From Maylandia zebra (taxonomy: Eukaryota > Chordata > Actinopteri > Cichliformes > Cichlidae): DNA of 64,000 nucleotides. This document shows, one piece after another, positions 1-11,454 of the stretch. Below the pieces are notes generated by a model, which saw only the letters and a program-made list of their open reading frames with translations, was not told the DNA's origin and did no database searches. The stretch covers positions 40,050,794 through 40,114,793 of the forward strand of contig NC_135180.1 of NCBI RefSeq assembly GCF_041146795.1, written 5' to 3'. The position numbers and the translations under genes are program-made. Numbering within the stretch: position 1 is the stretch's first letter; each line of letters starts with the position of its first letter.

Positions 1-354
1 CTTTGTACCCGAAACCTCACTGACGTGAAACAGAAAACAGCGTGGTAAAATTCAACCAGCTCAGTTTTATTAACGGAAACACACACGGGCGTTATTTTAC
101 AGCCGAATCAACCCAAAGACTCCACCGATTTAAAAACATACAACACTTTCATTGCGAGCGCACGTGACTTTGTTATATTCGCACAAATTAATATTTTATC
201 CGATTCCTCACTGGGTTTGGCGGGCTGCTGGCTCTACCTAACAGCGCGGAGGCTTACGCTGGTCGTGGCGGATGTGTGACTTTGTGTCGTTGTCCGTGGG
301 CTTTAAAAAGACAGACATTTTTATATAAATCAAAATAAACAAAAATGTACCCAC
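1..354 (-). other. eif2a intron 1 (partial)
   Basis: AT-rich sequence downstream of the eif2a exon 1 donor. No acceptor followed by the expected VRGS-like codons was found, so I read this stretch as intron. No repeat was recognised. Confidence 0.5.
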
Positions 355-382
355 CTGCCAGCAACGGGACGGGGGGCGCCAT
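355..382 (-). CDS. eif2a: eif2a first coding exon (partial gene, runs off the left edge)
   Basis: The minus strand reads MAPPVPLLA followed by one base and then a GTGGGT splice donor. Vertebrate EIF2A, the WD-repeat non-canonical initiation factor that can deliver initiator tRNA to 40S subunits, starts with a very similar MAPxTPLL peptide. As I recall it, its first intron also falls at this point. The next exon should open with the codon completing V in VRGS; I do not see it in 1-354, so the rest of the gene lies left of the window. Upstream (383-480) the minus strand has two TTCCGG-like ETS sites and CpGs, consistent with a TATA-less promoter. Identity is also supported by the neighbour: eif2a and serp1 are adjacent and divergent in human 3q25. 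The exon is only 28 bases, so the call rests on peptide plus synteny. Confidence 0.72.
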
Positions 383-480
383 GTTTATTGTGCCGGAAGA
401 AGAAAACAGCACCCCGGAAATGCTTCAGACCACCGAGAGGTGGGTCTATCAGCGCCACGTCAGCAGACAGTCAGTGACAC
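383..480 (-). promoter_or_regulatory. eif2a 5' UTR / proximal promoter
   Basis: The segment just upstream of the eif2a start has TTCCGG-type ETS motifs and CpG content above the AT-rich surroundings. No TATA box is visible. The region further right (500-700) is AT-rich and featureless. Confidence 0.4.
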
Positions 481-794
481 GTCGTTAAAAACTGAAAAGA
501 AGACGCTTACTTTATCATTTATTAACATGTAATTAACGATTCTCTGATAATCGCGAGCTTATAAGATCAGCCACGTTCAACAATTATCATTAAATATCAT
601 TTCTTTTTGATGTAAATTTGAGGTCAAAGTTGCATCAAAAATGTCGGAAACTGACTAAAAGGGATTCCGCTTTTGCTTTCAAAATAAAAGGCATCTGAAA
701 GCGAAGGAAGGGTAGGAAAAATGAAGGACCTCAGTCGAAAGGTTTTATTTAAATCAGCTTTATAAAAACAACAGTTTAAACAGTAACACTGAAA

Positions 795-1945
795 TGGCAG
801 GTGGTGAGGGTGGGTAGATGCGTTTCCAACAGCATCACCATCAACACAGGAGCACCTCAGGGATGTGTCCTCTCGCCACTGCTCTACTCCCTCTACACTT
901 CAGACTGTGTGGCCACCCACGGCTCCAACACCATTGTGAAGTTTGCTGACGACACAGTGGTGTTGGGTGCCATCTCCAACAACGATGAGGCGGCCTACAT
1001 GGATGAAGTGAAGAATCTGGCATCGTGGTGCCAGGACAACCACCTCCAGCTGAACGTCAGCAAGACCAAGGAGCTGGTGGTGGACTTCAGAAGGGGTCAG
1101 CACAGAGACTACAAGCCCATTATCATCAATGGAGCTCCAGTGGAGAGGGTGCAGTCCTTCAAGTATCTTGGTGTCCACATCTCCTCAGACCTGACATGGG
1201 CTGCCCACATTCAGGTCCAGACCAAAAAGGCTAGGCAGCGCCTGTATCACCTACGACAACTGAGGAAGTTCAGGGTCTCTCCAAAGATCCTCAGGATTTT
1301 CTATACAGGCGCTGTGGAGAGCATCCTCACACAGAACATGACATCGTGGTTTGGGAACAGCTGTGTGAAGGACCAAAAAGCTCTCCAGAGAGTGATCCGT
1401 ACAGCAGAACGCTGCTGCAGGATTGCTCTCCCCCCGCTTCAGGACACCTACACCAGGAGATGCCGGACTAGAGCAGCGCAGATACTGAAGGACCCGTCCC
1501 ATCCTGGCAACAAACTGTTCCAACTTCTGCAATCTGGTAGAAGGTTCCGCATCTTCCGGGCAAGGACAGAGAGACTCAAGAGGAGCTTCTATCCCCAAGC
1601 CATCCGTGCCCTAAACACACACACCCGCCCTCTCACATCATCTATAATTGACTGAGTCAGGACTCTTCCAGACACTAAACCAAGGCACAATGTACATTTC
1701 AATTCCTTTAATTTTAAATATGTTTATATTGTCTATCCTGTAAAATAGTCAGATGTCTATTCATATTAATGTACAGAATTCACCTGCTTGCTGCTACTAC
1801 TGCACATTCACCCAGTGTATATACTATTACCCCCCCCCCCCCCTTTGCACATGTCGAGGAGCGTGTCAGGCTACATTTCACTGTGTGTTATACTTGTATA
1901 ACTATGCATGTGACAAATAAAGAACCTTGAACCTTGAACCTTGAT
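795..1945 (+). mobile_element. 5'-truncated L2/Rex1-like LINE, reverse-transcriptase C-terminal half
   Basis: A reading frame open from 801 to 1655 (284 codons) encodes the second half of a non-LTR reverse transcriptase. It contains the GAPQGCVLSPLLYSLYTSD block, the catalytic FADD motif with its following VVLG, the SKTKELVVDF block and the SFKYLGVHIS thumb region, and it ends at its own stop. A 3' UTR follows, and the element closes around 1920-1945 with tandem ACCTTGA units after an AATAAA-like stretch, as CR1/L2-clade elements end in short tandem repeats. The endonuclease half is missing, as expected from incomplete target-primed reverse transcription. An uninterrupted frame suggests a fairly young copy. 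It lies between the divergent eif2a and serp1 starts. Confidence 0.88.
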
Positions 1946-2429
1946 AAATCCACAGTGGAGAGGGGAACTTTTTCAAACACACATTTTATCAGAATTTTCA
2001 CTGAGTCTGTAATTGTTTTATATGATTGTAAATAAATAAATTGTATGGCTATTAAAAAGATAAAGATGAAAAAATGTGAACCTTTCCTTTTGACTGGTTG
2101 CAAGTCATTAAAGAAAACTGATAATAAACAATTCAACCTGTTTTATACTTTATAAATTACAGCCTTCAAATTAAGTAACAATAAAGGATTCAAAATAAAA
2201 GCTAACAGATATTACATCACAAGTTATTACGACACAGAAAGGATATAAACTTGATTTAAACATGATAAAAATGGAACCACGTCCTCTTGAACGGCAGACC
2301 ACAACTGGCTTTAATTTTGAAAGGTCCTGCAGGAAATCATGTTTGCGCAGTAAGGCGCTTTCCATGGAGTGTGGGCGTGACCAGCACGAAAGGGGGCGGG
2401 ACATCAGGTTTTTGAGTACGTCGACAAAC

Positions 2430-2430
<1 letters not shown>
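1946..2430. other. Intergenic segment between LINE and serp1
   Basis: AT-rich sequence with no recognised gene. It becomes CpG-richer from about 2340, which is probably the start of the serp1 promoter. Confidence 0.4.
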
Positions 2431-3893
<1,463 letters not shown>

Positions 3894-4325
3894 AGTGATG
3901 TCATCGACGGCGGCGGGGCCACGGAGGCGCGGCGAACGCCAGCACCATCAGAACACCGTGTTGCCGCCCCAACCCGACGAAAACATTCCTGAACTCTGAC
4001 CACCGTCACCTGAGCAGACCAACCCCCTGCCCCCCTCTCAAACAAACCCCGCCCCCTGACACCAGCCTGTTATCTGTTGATTTAACCTGTCGCCACCCGC
4101 TGTCCTTCTCACAGTGTTCATGTTTCACTCTGTGCCTTTCTGTGTTTACCTGAGCTTTGGCCCCGCCCCCCTGCGGGGCCAGCTGCAGACCAAAGTGATG
4201 GTGGCGTCTGGACATGAAGGTCTTTTGAATCAGAAGGTAGTGAGGAGCTCACAGGTGAGCCTGCACCGTGTGCAGCTGCACCTGAACATTCCCGATCACT
4301 CAATAAAGTTCACTTTGAATACAGA
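3894..4325 (+). terminator. serp1 3' UTR and poly(A) signal
   Basis: The 3' UTR follows the serp1 stop. An AATAAA at 4302-4307 is the first strong signal and is followed by a GT-rich stretch at about 4331, so cleavage near 4320 is likely. Confidence 0.6.
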
Positions 4326-4329
4326 GCGC

Positions 4330-5020
4330 CGTGTGTGTGTCGTGTCTAAGCCCCGCCTTTCCTCGCTCACCAAGTCAAAGCTGTCGGCACGATCGTCTCT
4401 AATCAGTCATCAGACCTGAGACGGCGACTCCGTCAGAGTCAGACGTCTGTATCTGTGAGTGTAATCAGATTACACTCACTGTGCCTTACTGTAGAGTCCC
4501 TGATTACATCACAGCGATCAGTCGGCGGTCACTGGTGGGTGTGACGGTGTCACAGTCGCAAAGACGATGAAACTATTTGCAAACTGAAACGAGGGTGTTT
4601 ACAGTGTAATCAGATTACATTTAACCTCACAGGTGGAGAGTCAGTCGCTGAGTGATGTCACAGATTTCAAATCAAAGGTACCGTTAGGATTCACGCTCTG
4701 TGACGAGGACCGGCAGCTGTTCCTCTGAAGTCTGTGATGATGTCATGAACTGACTGATCAGCTGATCAGTGTTGAAGCTGCTTCCTGGATCAAGGCCTGT
4801 GCTGACCTCTGACCTCTTACTGTGCTGTTACTGTGACCAATCAGATCTGAGCAGCTTTGGCTAAGTTGGTTCATCCTCCAGGGGGCGCTGCAGGGTTAGA
4901 GCTAGGGTAACCCTAACCCTCACTTTAGGACCAGGAGTAAAGGTCGTTGAAAGGGGAGGAGACATGCTGCTTCCAAACAGAGCGCCAGAGGGAGTGTACG
5001 CCCAGGGCGCCAAACAGGCT
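4330..5020. other. Intergenic, no gene seen
   Basis: Unique-looking sequence without recognisable exons. It contains a CTCF-like word (listed separately) and a short CCCTAA-like run near 4907-4920 that resembles a telomere hexamer repeat but has too few copies to matter. Confidence 0.4.
4876..4890 (+). promoter_or_regulatory. CTCF-like motif
   Basis: CCTCCAGGGGGCGCT matches the vertebrate CTCF core (CCNSNAGGGGGCGCT) closely. This is motif evidence only. Confidence 0.4.
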
Positions 5021-5024
5021 AGGA

Positions 5025-5570
5025 CCGCCACTGCACCCGATGGATTAATAAAGTTTTATGTAATCTAATCTAATAACTTTGATCTCAGCCAAACCGATTT
5101 ACTCACGAACAGACCTCCCTCTGGGCTTCTCTGCTTGGGCTGCTGCCCCCACGACCCGGCCCCGGATAAGCGGAGGAAAATGGATGGACGATGACATTTT
5201 TAAGTGACTTATGTATCATGTTTAACCTTTTCCAAATATGTGACGTCTTGATAAACCGAGCAGATATTTGAAGTTTACACAGAAACATTCTCGCCTGAAA
5301 ATATCTTAAACGTTTATTTTGTGACCCAGAAAGATTAGTAAGAGTAATATTAAAACTGAGCAGCTGCCACCATTGTTGGAAACACTATGAATGCTGGGAA
5401 CGCGGGCCACGAAGGATACACCGGACCCATCCTTCAAATCTGGAGAACAGGAGGACCCGTTTGGAGGAGTCTACAAATTTGGACAGCCTTTGCTGCGTCG
5501 CTGTAATCGGCCTCAGGACGATGCAGCCTATGAATTTGGACATCGCAGGTGGCAGCAGGGAGCTGCTGCA
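5025..5570 (-). mobile_element. Old copy of the 'GCTGTGTCCCAA' DNA transposon family
   Basis: The reverse complement of this stretch follows the internal sequence of the element at 24760-26503. Shared parts are the GCATCCTTCGTGGCCC-like block, the ATATCTGCTCGGTTTATCAA block and the segment TCGGTTTGGCTGAGATCAAA. It lacks the hAT insertion carried by the 24760 copy and so acts as an approximate empty site. The ends are eroded and no transposase is encoded. Confidence 0.6.
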
Positions 5571-5787
5571 GTGTCCCTGTTGGCCCACCAGGTGGTGCTG
5601 TGTGAGTGTGAACCATGTTTTCAGGCCTCATTGATCAGCGTAAACAAACAGCTGATCAGTCAATAATCTGCAGTCCGGACTTTTGAACATTTCAAACGTA
5701 TTTTTACATAATTACATGAAAATAATAAAATGTTTCCATTTATTAAATACGATATAGAAACAACAACAACATGAATACACACATAAG

Positions 5788-5790
<3 letters not shown>

Positions 5791-5850
<60 letters not shown>
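5791..5850 (+). repeat. (GT)n microsatellite
   Basis: About 30 uninterrupted GT dinucleotides, in non-coding sequence. Confidence 0.97.
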
Positions 5851-5851
<1 letters not shown>

Positions 5852-5984
5852 AAACTGGTTATGTACACTTTTGTCCTGAGCTGGTCTTCACTGTGAATAC
5901 TTGTTTTTCATAGATTTTATTATAAATATTATTTTGTATCTTTTTACACTAAATGTAAATGTACACAAGTTGAGTCTGTTCATC

Positions 5985-6275
5985 TGGATGGTTTCAGTGG
6001 GAGAAACGTTTCATCATCATCAGCTGACGTCTTCAGTCTCAACTGACTGCAGGTTCCAACCTTATAAACAGGACATTTGTACAATGACTGAAACCAGCAG
6101 CACTGAAGGAACAAAGGGCTGGGAGGTCACCTTCATCATAATTATGCAAATTCTCATGACCATTGATCAACAACCACTGATCAATAACCACGAGTCCCAT
6201 TCACAGAGAGTTGGGGAATGGCTGCAATCACAGCAAGTAAGATGGCGACAGATGAACCCTTAGGCCCCTCCTCCA
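5985..6275 (-). mobile_element. Penelope-like element terminal-repeat fragment
   Basis: The block GGGAGAAACGTTTCATCATC and the following 'GACGTCTTCAGTCTC' are typical of fish Penelope-like terminal repeats, and a related block occurs at 35690. The part around 6240-6300 (GATGAACCCTTAGGCCCCTC) continues the same repeat. The minus strand at 6001-6030 contains CTGATGA and GAAAC boxes four bases apart, resembling a hammerhead ribozyme core. No reverse transcriptase remains. Confidence 0.6.
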
Positions 6276-6599
6276 TTCAGAGATGGTCTTTGCCTTTCAC
6301 GTAAATGGAAGCCACTCGCATCACTTAGTAAATGTGTTTTAATTCTGTCATTTCTTGTTTTTAGTTTACTTCCTGTTTGGCTCTCGCAGCTCTTGCTGAT
6401 TTGTTTGTTTATTATTGATAATTGTGTAAAAATCAAAAATATCACAAAACAAATCTTTCATTTACTTTTAAAATATTAATATTTCAGATGTTTATTTTGT
6501 TTTATTTATTAGTTGTAGTTATTTATTTTATAATATTTAACTTGAGATTGTTAAACTTTATTTGTTTTTGATTTTTAAAATGATTTTGTCGGTTTGTTT

Positions 6600-6640
6600 G
6601 TGTCTGCAGGGTGAGCGACCCACGCTCACCCTGCAGACAC
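6600..6640. repeat. Perfect 18-bp inverted repeat with 5-base loop
   Basis: Bases 6600-6617 (GTGTCTGCAGGGTGAGCG) are exactly complementary to 6623-6640, separated by ACCCA. No run of Ts follows and no gene is adjacent. Confidence 0.95.
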
Positions 6641-6841
6641 TCTTTGTTCTCAGGCCTTTGTTTCCACAGACATCAGTGTCTCTCTCACACACACGCACAC
6701 ACACACACATTCATCATCCAACCCATTTCTTTAAAGTCTGACCTGTTTTCATCTGAATATTTGGAGCACCCTCCCCCTCCCTCCCCCCAAAGAGAGCATG
6801 GACGACCTGAGAGCGTCTCAAACCTGCGTTCTCTCTAACGG

Positions 6842-6856
6842 CCACCAGGGGGCTCC
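6842..6856 (+). promoter_or_regulatory. CTCF-like motif
   Basis: CCACCAGGGGGCTCC matches the CTCF core with one deviation. It lies just downstream of the mmp23b poly(A) region. Confidence 0.3.
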
Positions 6857-6922
6857 ACCTCTGAGAACTCGTACCTCGTACGAGCTGCGTCCAGCAGGAG
6901 AACATTTACTAAAATGTTTCTG

Positions 6923-6928
6923 TTTATT
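6923..6928 (-). terminator. Probable mmp23b poly(A) signal
   Basis: TTTATT on the plus strand is AATAAA for the minus-strand gene. It would give mmp23b a 3' UTR of about 660 bases (6905-7584). Confidence 0.45.
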
Positions 6929-7584
6929 TCTGTAATTTGTCAACAAAACAACAAACAAATTTCACACATTAAGGACAGAAAGAGGACACCACCAGTTTAC
7001 TGGGTGAAGGACTCACACCTGTCATAGTGCCCATCACTCGCATTCAGAGCGCTGCCGTGCTGTTTGTGAGGCGGGATTAGTCTGAACTGTGAATCATGCA
7101 AAGCTGCTCTACGTCAGTCCAGCACTCAAATCGTGGCGGTGAGGACGGGCCGGCGGGGGAAACAGGAAGTGCACAAAGATGTGAAACAGCTTCCCCATGA
7201 TGGAGGACAGAGGAACAGCGTCTGACAGGACACAAGTCTAAGCAAAGGTCAAAGGGCAAAGAGGGATTACATGACTGTCGTTGCTAAGTAATTAACTCAA
7301 CCGCTGCAACTAAAGTGGGCGGGGTCAAACGCCACAGTTCCTACAGGCTACAGAAATATTCTCACGTAGATGAGCAGCAGGCTGCTTATCACCAAAACGC
7401 CATCCAGTCAGCTCAGTCACCACTTTACACATTGTGATGTCATTCGCAGTCATGAGGATGTGGCGCCGTGACATCACAGAGCTGCCAATGGTTCGTTGTT
7501 CTTTAATGTTTAAAGTCCCTTGAAGTCAGGAAAAAAGTCCACAGACGCCATGCTTCCTGTCAGGTCACTTCCTGTCTGTCGTCT

Positions 7585-10500
7585 TCAGCTGTTGGATGCC
7601 TGCTCCGGCTTCAGTCTGATAGCCCAGGAGTTTGCAGAGACGATGTCGCCACGGCGATGGACGCGGCAGGTGTAAACGCCTTCGTTGAACTCGTTGGCGA
7701 CGATGCGCAAGTCTCGGTCCTTCATGACGATGTACCCTGGAATGGATGAGAGGATCTGCTCGCCATCTTTGTACCAGCTGCAGGAAAACCACAGACACCA
7801 CAGACCTTTAAGCTTTCAGCTCCGCCCACAATCATTCAAACAGCTGTACAGAAAATGACCACAAGCCCGGCTCGTTAACTGTGACTCGTCCTGGCTCCTG
7901 AAACTCTCCGAGAAAGATTTTAACCTTGACGAGCTGTGTCCATGACCAGTGACGCCGCAGCATTAGCTTCAAAACATGAACAAGGAAAGTTTGAAGCCTA
8001 ATCTTGAAAGTAGAGATAGTGTCTGTCTCCCGAATCCAAACTGGAAGCTGGTTCCACAGAAGAGGGGCCTGAAAACTGAAGGCTCAGTTATTGTAAATTT
8101 TATCAGGAAATGATCAGACAGGAAACTCTGTTACATGTTCAGTTTCTATGCCACATGTTAAAACAAGATCTAGAGTGTGATTAAAGTGGTGGGTGGGTTC
8201 TTTTACATGTTGACAGAAGCCAGTTGAGTCTAATAACAGATTAAATGCCATGTTGAGGCTGTCATTCTTAGCATCTACATGTTAAAATCACCCACAATAA
8301 TGATTACGCCAGCATTGATGAGCTGACCTGATTTTGGGGGGTGAGCGGGTGCTTTTGGTCCCACAGCGGAAACCCACCACCTTTCCCCGAGGAACCATCT
8401 TGATCTTCGTGTTGGCTGCCGGCGGTGTTGCTGTAGTGACCACCTCCAGAGGCTCTGCAGTGGGAACAGGATGGAGACGGGCAATGAGCGTCGTGCGGGC
8501 TTCTGTGAGGGTGTCAGAGGTCAGAGGGGCCTCACCGTAGCAGAAATCACAGCGCTGAGGACAGTTCTTCTTCATGAACGTCTTCCTTCGCTCGCAGAAG
8601 CCGAGCCGAGCCCACGGGTCGCAGACTCGCTTCTTATCCAGACAACCTGCAGAGCGACAGACGTGTCCAGTCACTTAAACACAACAAACACACGTCACAT
8701 GATGCAGCGGCGTGTTTCCGCCTGTCTGCATCAGGGGATGTTTATTTCTGATCGGTCAGAGCAGTTTCCCCTCAGTCCACCTTAAATATCTCAAATGCAT
8801 AAATGTGCTGTTTCCCAGCTTTGCAGCGAACAGCTGTAAACCTGACTGAAGCAGGACGAGCTCGTTTCCGGCCGCGCTGGGGTTTACCGTAGAGTCTCTG
8901 GATGCCCCACACGTCGTCCTGGGCGATGTTCCTCTGTCCGGTGTAGGTGGCGTTGGGATGCATCAGAGCCTGAGGGTCTCTGGAGTGCCACAAACCCAGA
9001 GCGTGGCCGATCTCGTGTGCCGCCACCTGGACCAGGTCGTTCAGCCAGACTCCTGCAGGAGGAGATTTTTACATCCAATCATTATCATCCTCAGAGCGCC
9101 GGCTGCAGGATGGTAATGACGTGTTCTCAGAGGAGCGTCACTCCTGCTGCAGCCTCCTACAAACAGACCACGCCCACCACACTCGCACAATGATCTCTGA
9201 GGTTTCTGCTGTGCTCTTCCTGTCTGTCATGTTTCAGGAGTTTGTTTAGATTTTTATCATTTAAGAAGCATTGAGGAATAAATCCTGTCACGATACCAGC
9301 GCTGCTGTTTATAACACACACACATGTTATAAACTCAAAAAGTGAGGAACACCTAAAACAACATTTGTGCTGTTTCTTTCATCTCTCAGACTACGGTGGC
9401 CTTCTAGGAACACACTAAACACACACAGAACCATCCTACGTGCTCCAACCTTGTTTCCAGCTGAAGCGCGACTTCCCGAGGATCCAGAACTCGTGGTTGT
9501 CAAAGTGAATTTCTCCCCGTGGTGGCAGGAAGGCGTGCGCCAGCTCGCCGTTCAGCCCATCGAAACACGGGTGGAGAGGAGACCACCAGCAGTCCGTGTG
9601 GTTGAAGGTGTAGAAACCTGGAAATAGGAAACTGAAGTGGAACATCTCAGAGGACGAAAGCAGAGCTCCTCATCCTGCAGACGTGTTCGTGTCCTTTCAT
9701 GAGGACGACCTACTGAACGCACTTCTTTAATTACCACCAGCAACATGTAGCTGCAGCCTTCACCAGCAGGGGGCAGAGTTTTACTCTTACCGCCGCTTCG
9801 TCCAGAACCTTCAGCTTTTCCAGCCCACTAGTAAAGGTTCGGCTGACTCACTACGCCATCTTGTGGTACAAACTGGTATAACATGAAACAACAGCCTGTC
9901 TCCATTTTAATATCAGCTGATATCTGTTCAACACAACATCGATGCCGTCTCTCCACCTTCTGTTGATACTTTGGTTGGTTTTTCTAAGGTTTGAATCACT
10001 TTGAACACAGGCAGTTACAATTACGAGGCAATTTTTTAATGATATGGACTAATCTTGTATTAAAATAAAGTACCTGTGACCTGTTTAGTGCCAGGGTTAG
10101 GGCTCTAATCCATCACTTTAAGCAGAAGTTGGCCCTTTTCAAATGAAGTCTCCCACACAGAGAGAGGTGCGTGTTAACCTGACCCTGTGGGTCCACAGCC
10201 AGTTAAACGTTCAGTCCTACCGATGGTGATGTCAGCGGTAGCGTTGCCGTCAGTAACCTCGGTGAAGGTCAGCGGAGACACGTCACTCCACTTTGTGAAG
10301 GCGATGCCGATGGCCTTCCTGGTGTCCTCCACATTCAGGGTGTTGGGGAACTTGATGATCCTGAGATGGAAGAGACAGACAGATAACTGGACTCTGATTG
10401 GTCCTCAGAGAATGATGCTCCGCCTCCTCTGATTTCAGTTGTGTGATTGGTATAGAAATACAATGGGAGGGCAATCAGTGAGGTAGGTACTCATCAGCAT

Positions 10501-11454
10501 GGAATCAGGAAACAAACGAGCCAATCACGATGCTGCGCCATTCGCTTTCTTCATCGTCATCTATGAACGTTTTTCAGTCGTTAACAAAAAAAACCCCAAA
10601 AAAAACTGGTTGTCAAAGAAAGGACAAAATGTTGTTCCAGTCACCCGGGCTCCGCCTGCTACTACAGGCCCTTTACCTGCATGGAAGGAGCCAGAATGAA
10701 AATAACCACCCAAATAACTGCCTGCAGGCGTTACAGCGAAGGGTCCTGAGTGTCAAGATTGTTTCTAGACTTTGACCTGAGGCTGCTGCTCCTGCTGCCG
10801 ACGATGAGGAGGAGGAGGAAGGGTTGGTTCCTGCGCTGTTTATTGGTTAGACTCTCGGACACCAGAGATTATTCTCTGCCTTGTGGTTTATATTCTGCTC
10901 TTTATTTTTGACTTGTATAAATTGGAGGCCGAACACGAGGCTCTGTGTGAGGGTCACTTTCTCTGTTCAGGCTCCTGCTGGGTGACATCCTGAATCACTG
11001 TAGATATGACAGCCAGCAGGCCCTCAGTATTAGCTTGAATTTCAGGCTCCAAATGTTTACCTTCATAATTAAATATTCTACACGTAGAATGTGCTTTAAT
11101 ACAAGCTGTGGCAGAGGTGCAGAGGTCCAACCAATAAACGCTGAAATGCAGCAAAATAATAGAAAGACGCAGAATTAGACGATGACGACATTAAATCTTT
11201 AACTTACACATGATCTTAGAGGACGATTAGAGAAACAGAGCATTTTGAAGTTCCTGACCTTGTAAAAGCACACGTGATGACCTCAGAGCTTCACTGAATG
11301 AATTACAGGATGTTACTAAGTCTGCACAGGTGTTTCTCTACCTGTACGTGATGTTATGGTGAGTCCACTTGTGTCCTAGAGGGTTGATGGCATAGCGTTT
11401 GCTTCTTGCTGCTCGGTCCCCGAACACCTCCATTGATCTGCTGCTGTCAGACAT
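7585..11454 (-). CDS. mmp23b: mmp23b, matrix metalloproteinase 23 (six exons seen)
   Basis: Exons 11342-11454, 10221-10360, 9450-9617, 8888-9052, 8328-8646 and 7585-7777 join in phase with consensus borders. In order they encode a furin site (ARSKRY), the start of the catalytic domain, the zinc-binding [11 protein letters not shown] with ALMHPN as Met-turn, a ShK-type cysteine domain ([17 protein letters not shown] to CPQRCDFCY), a Pro/Thr linker, and a C2-type Ig domain ([19 protein letters not shown]) ending LKPEQASNS. This ShK plus Ig layout, with no hemopexin domain and no cysteine switch, is unique to MMP23. MMP23 is a type II membrane protease released by furin cleavage, and its ShK domain blocks some Kv channels. 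The six exons give 365 residues against 390 in human. The missing part is the N-terminal membrane anchor in exon 1. Confidence 0.95.
7985..8312 (-). mobile_element. LINE endonuclease fragment inside mmp23b intron
   Basis: The minus strand reads IIIVGDFNM and then, in another frame, peptides such as [17 protein letters not shown] and [12 protein letters not shown]. These are the GDFN and distal blocks of an APE-type endonuclease of a non-LTR element. At least one frame break is present. Its edge lies within about 20 bases of the mmp23b splice donor at 8327. Confidence 0.6.
8888..9052 (-). CDS. mmp23b: mmp23b catalytic zinc-site exon
   Basis: This exon carries [15 protein letters not shown], with the three zinc histidines and the catalytic glutamate intact, and the downstream Met-turn (ALMHPN). 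By sequence the protease should be active. It also encodes the [11 protein letters not shown] end of the catalytic domain. Confidence 0.95.
9763..9776 (+). promoter_or_regulatory. CTCF-like motif in mmp23b intron
   Basis: CCAGCAGGGGGCAG is a near-perfect CTCF core. Confidence 0.45.

Noticed and set aside
4907-4925. Telomere-like CCCTAA repeats
   Set aside because: Only about two to three imperfect units, too few to be an interstitial telomeric site.
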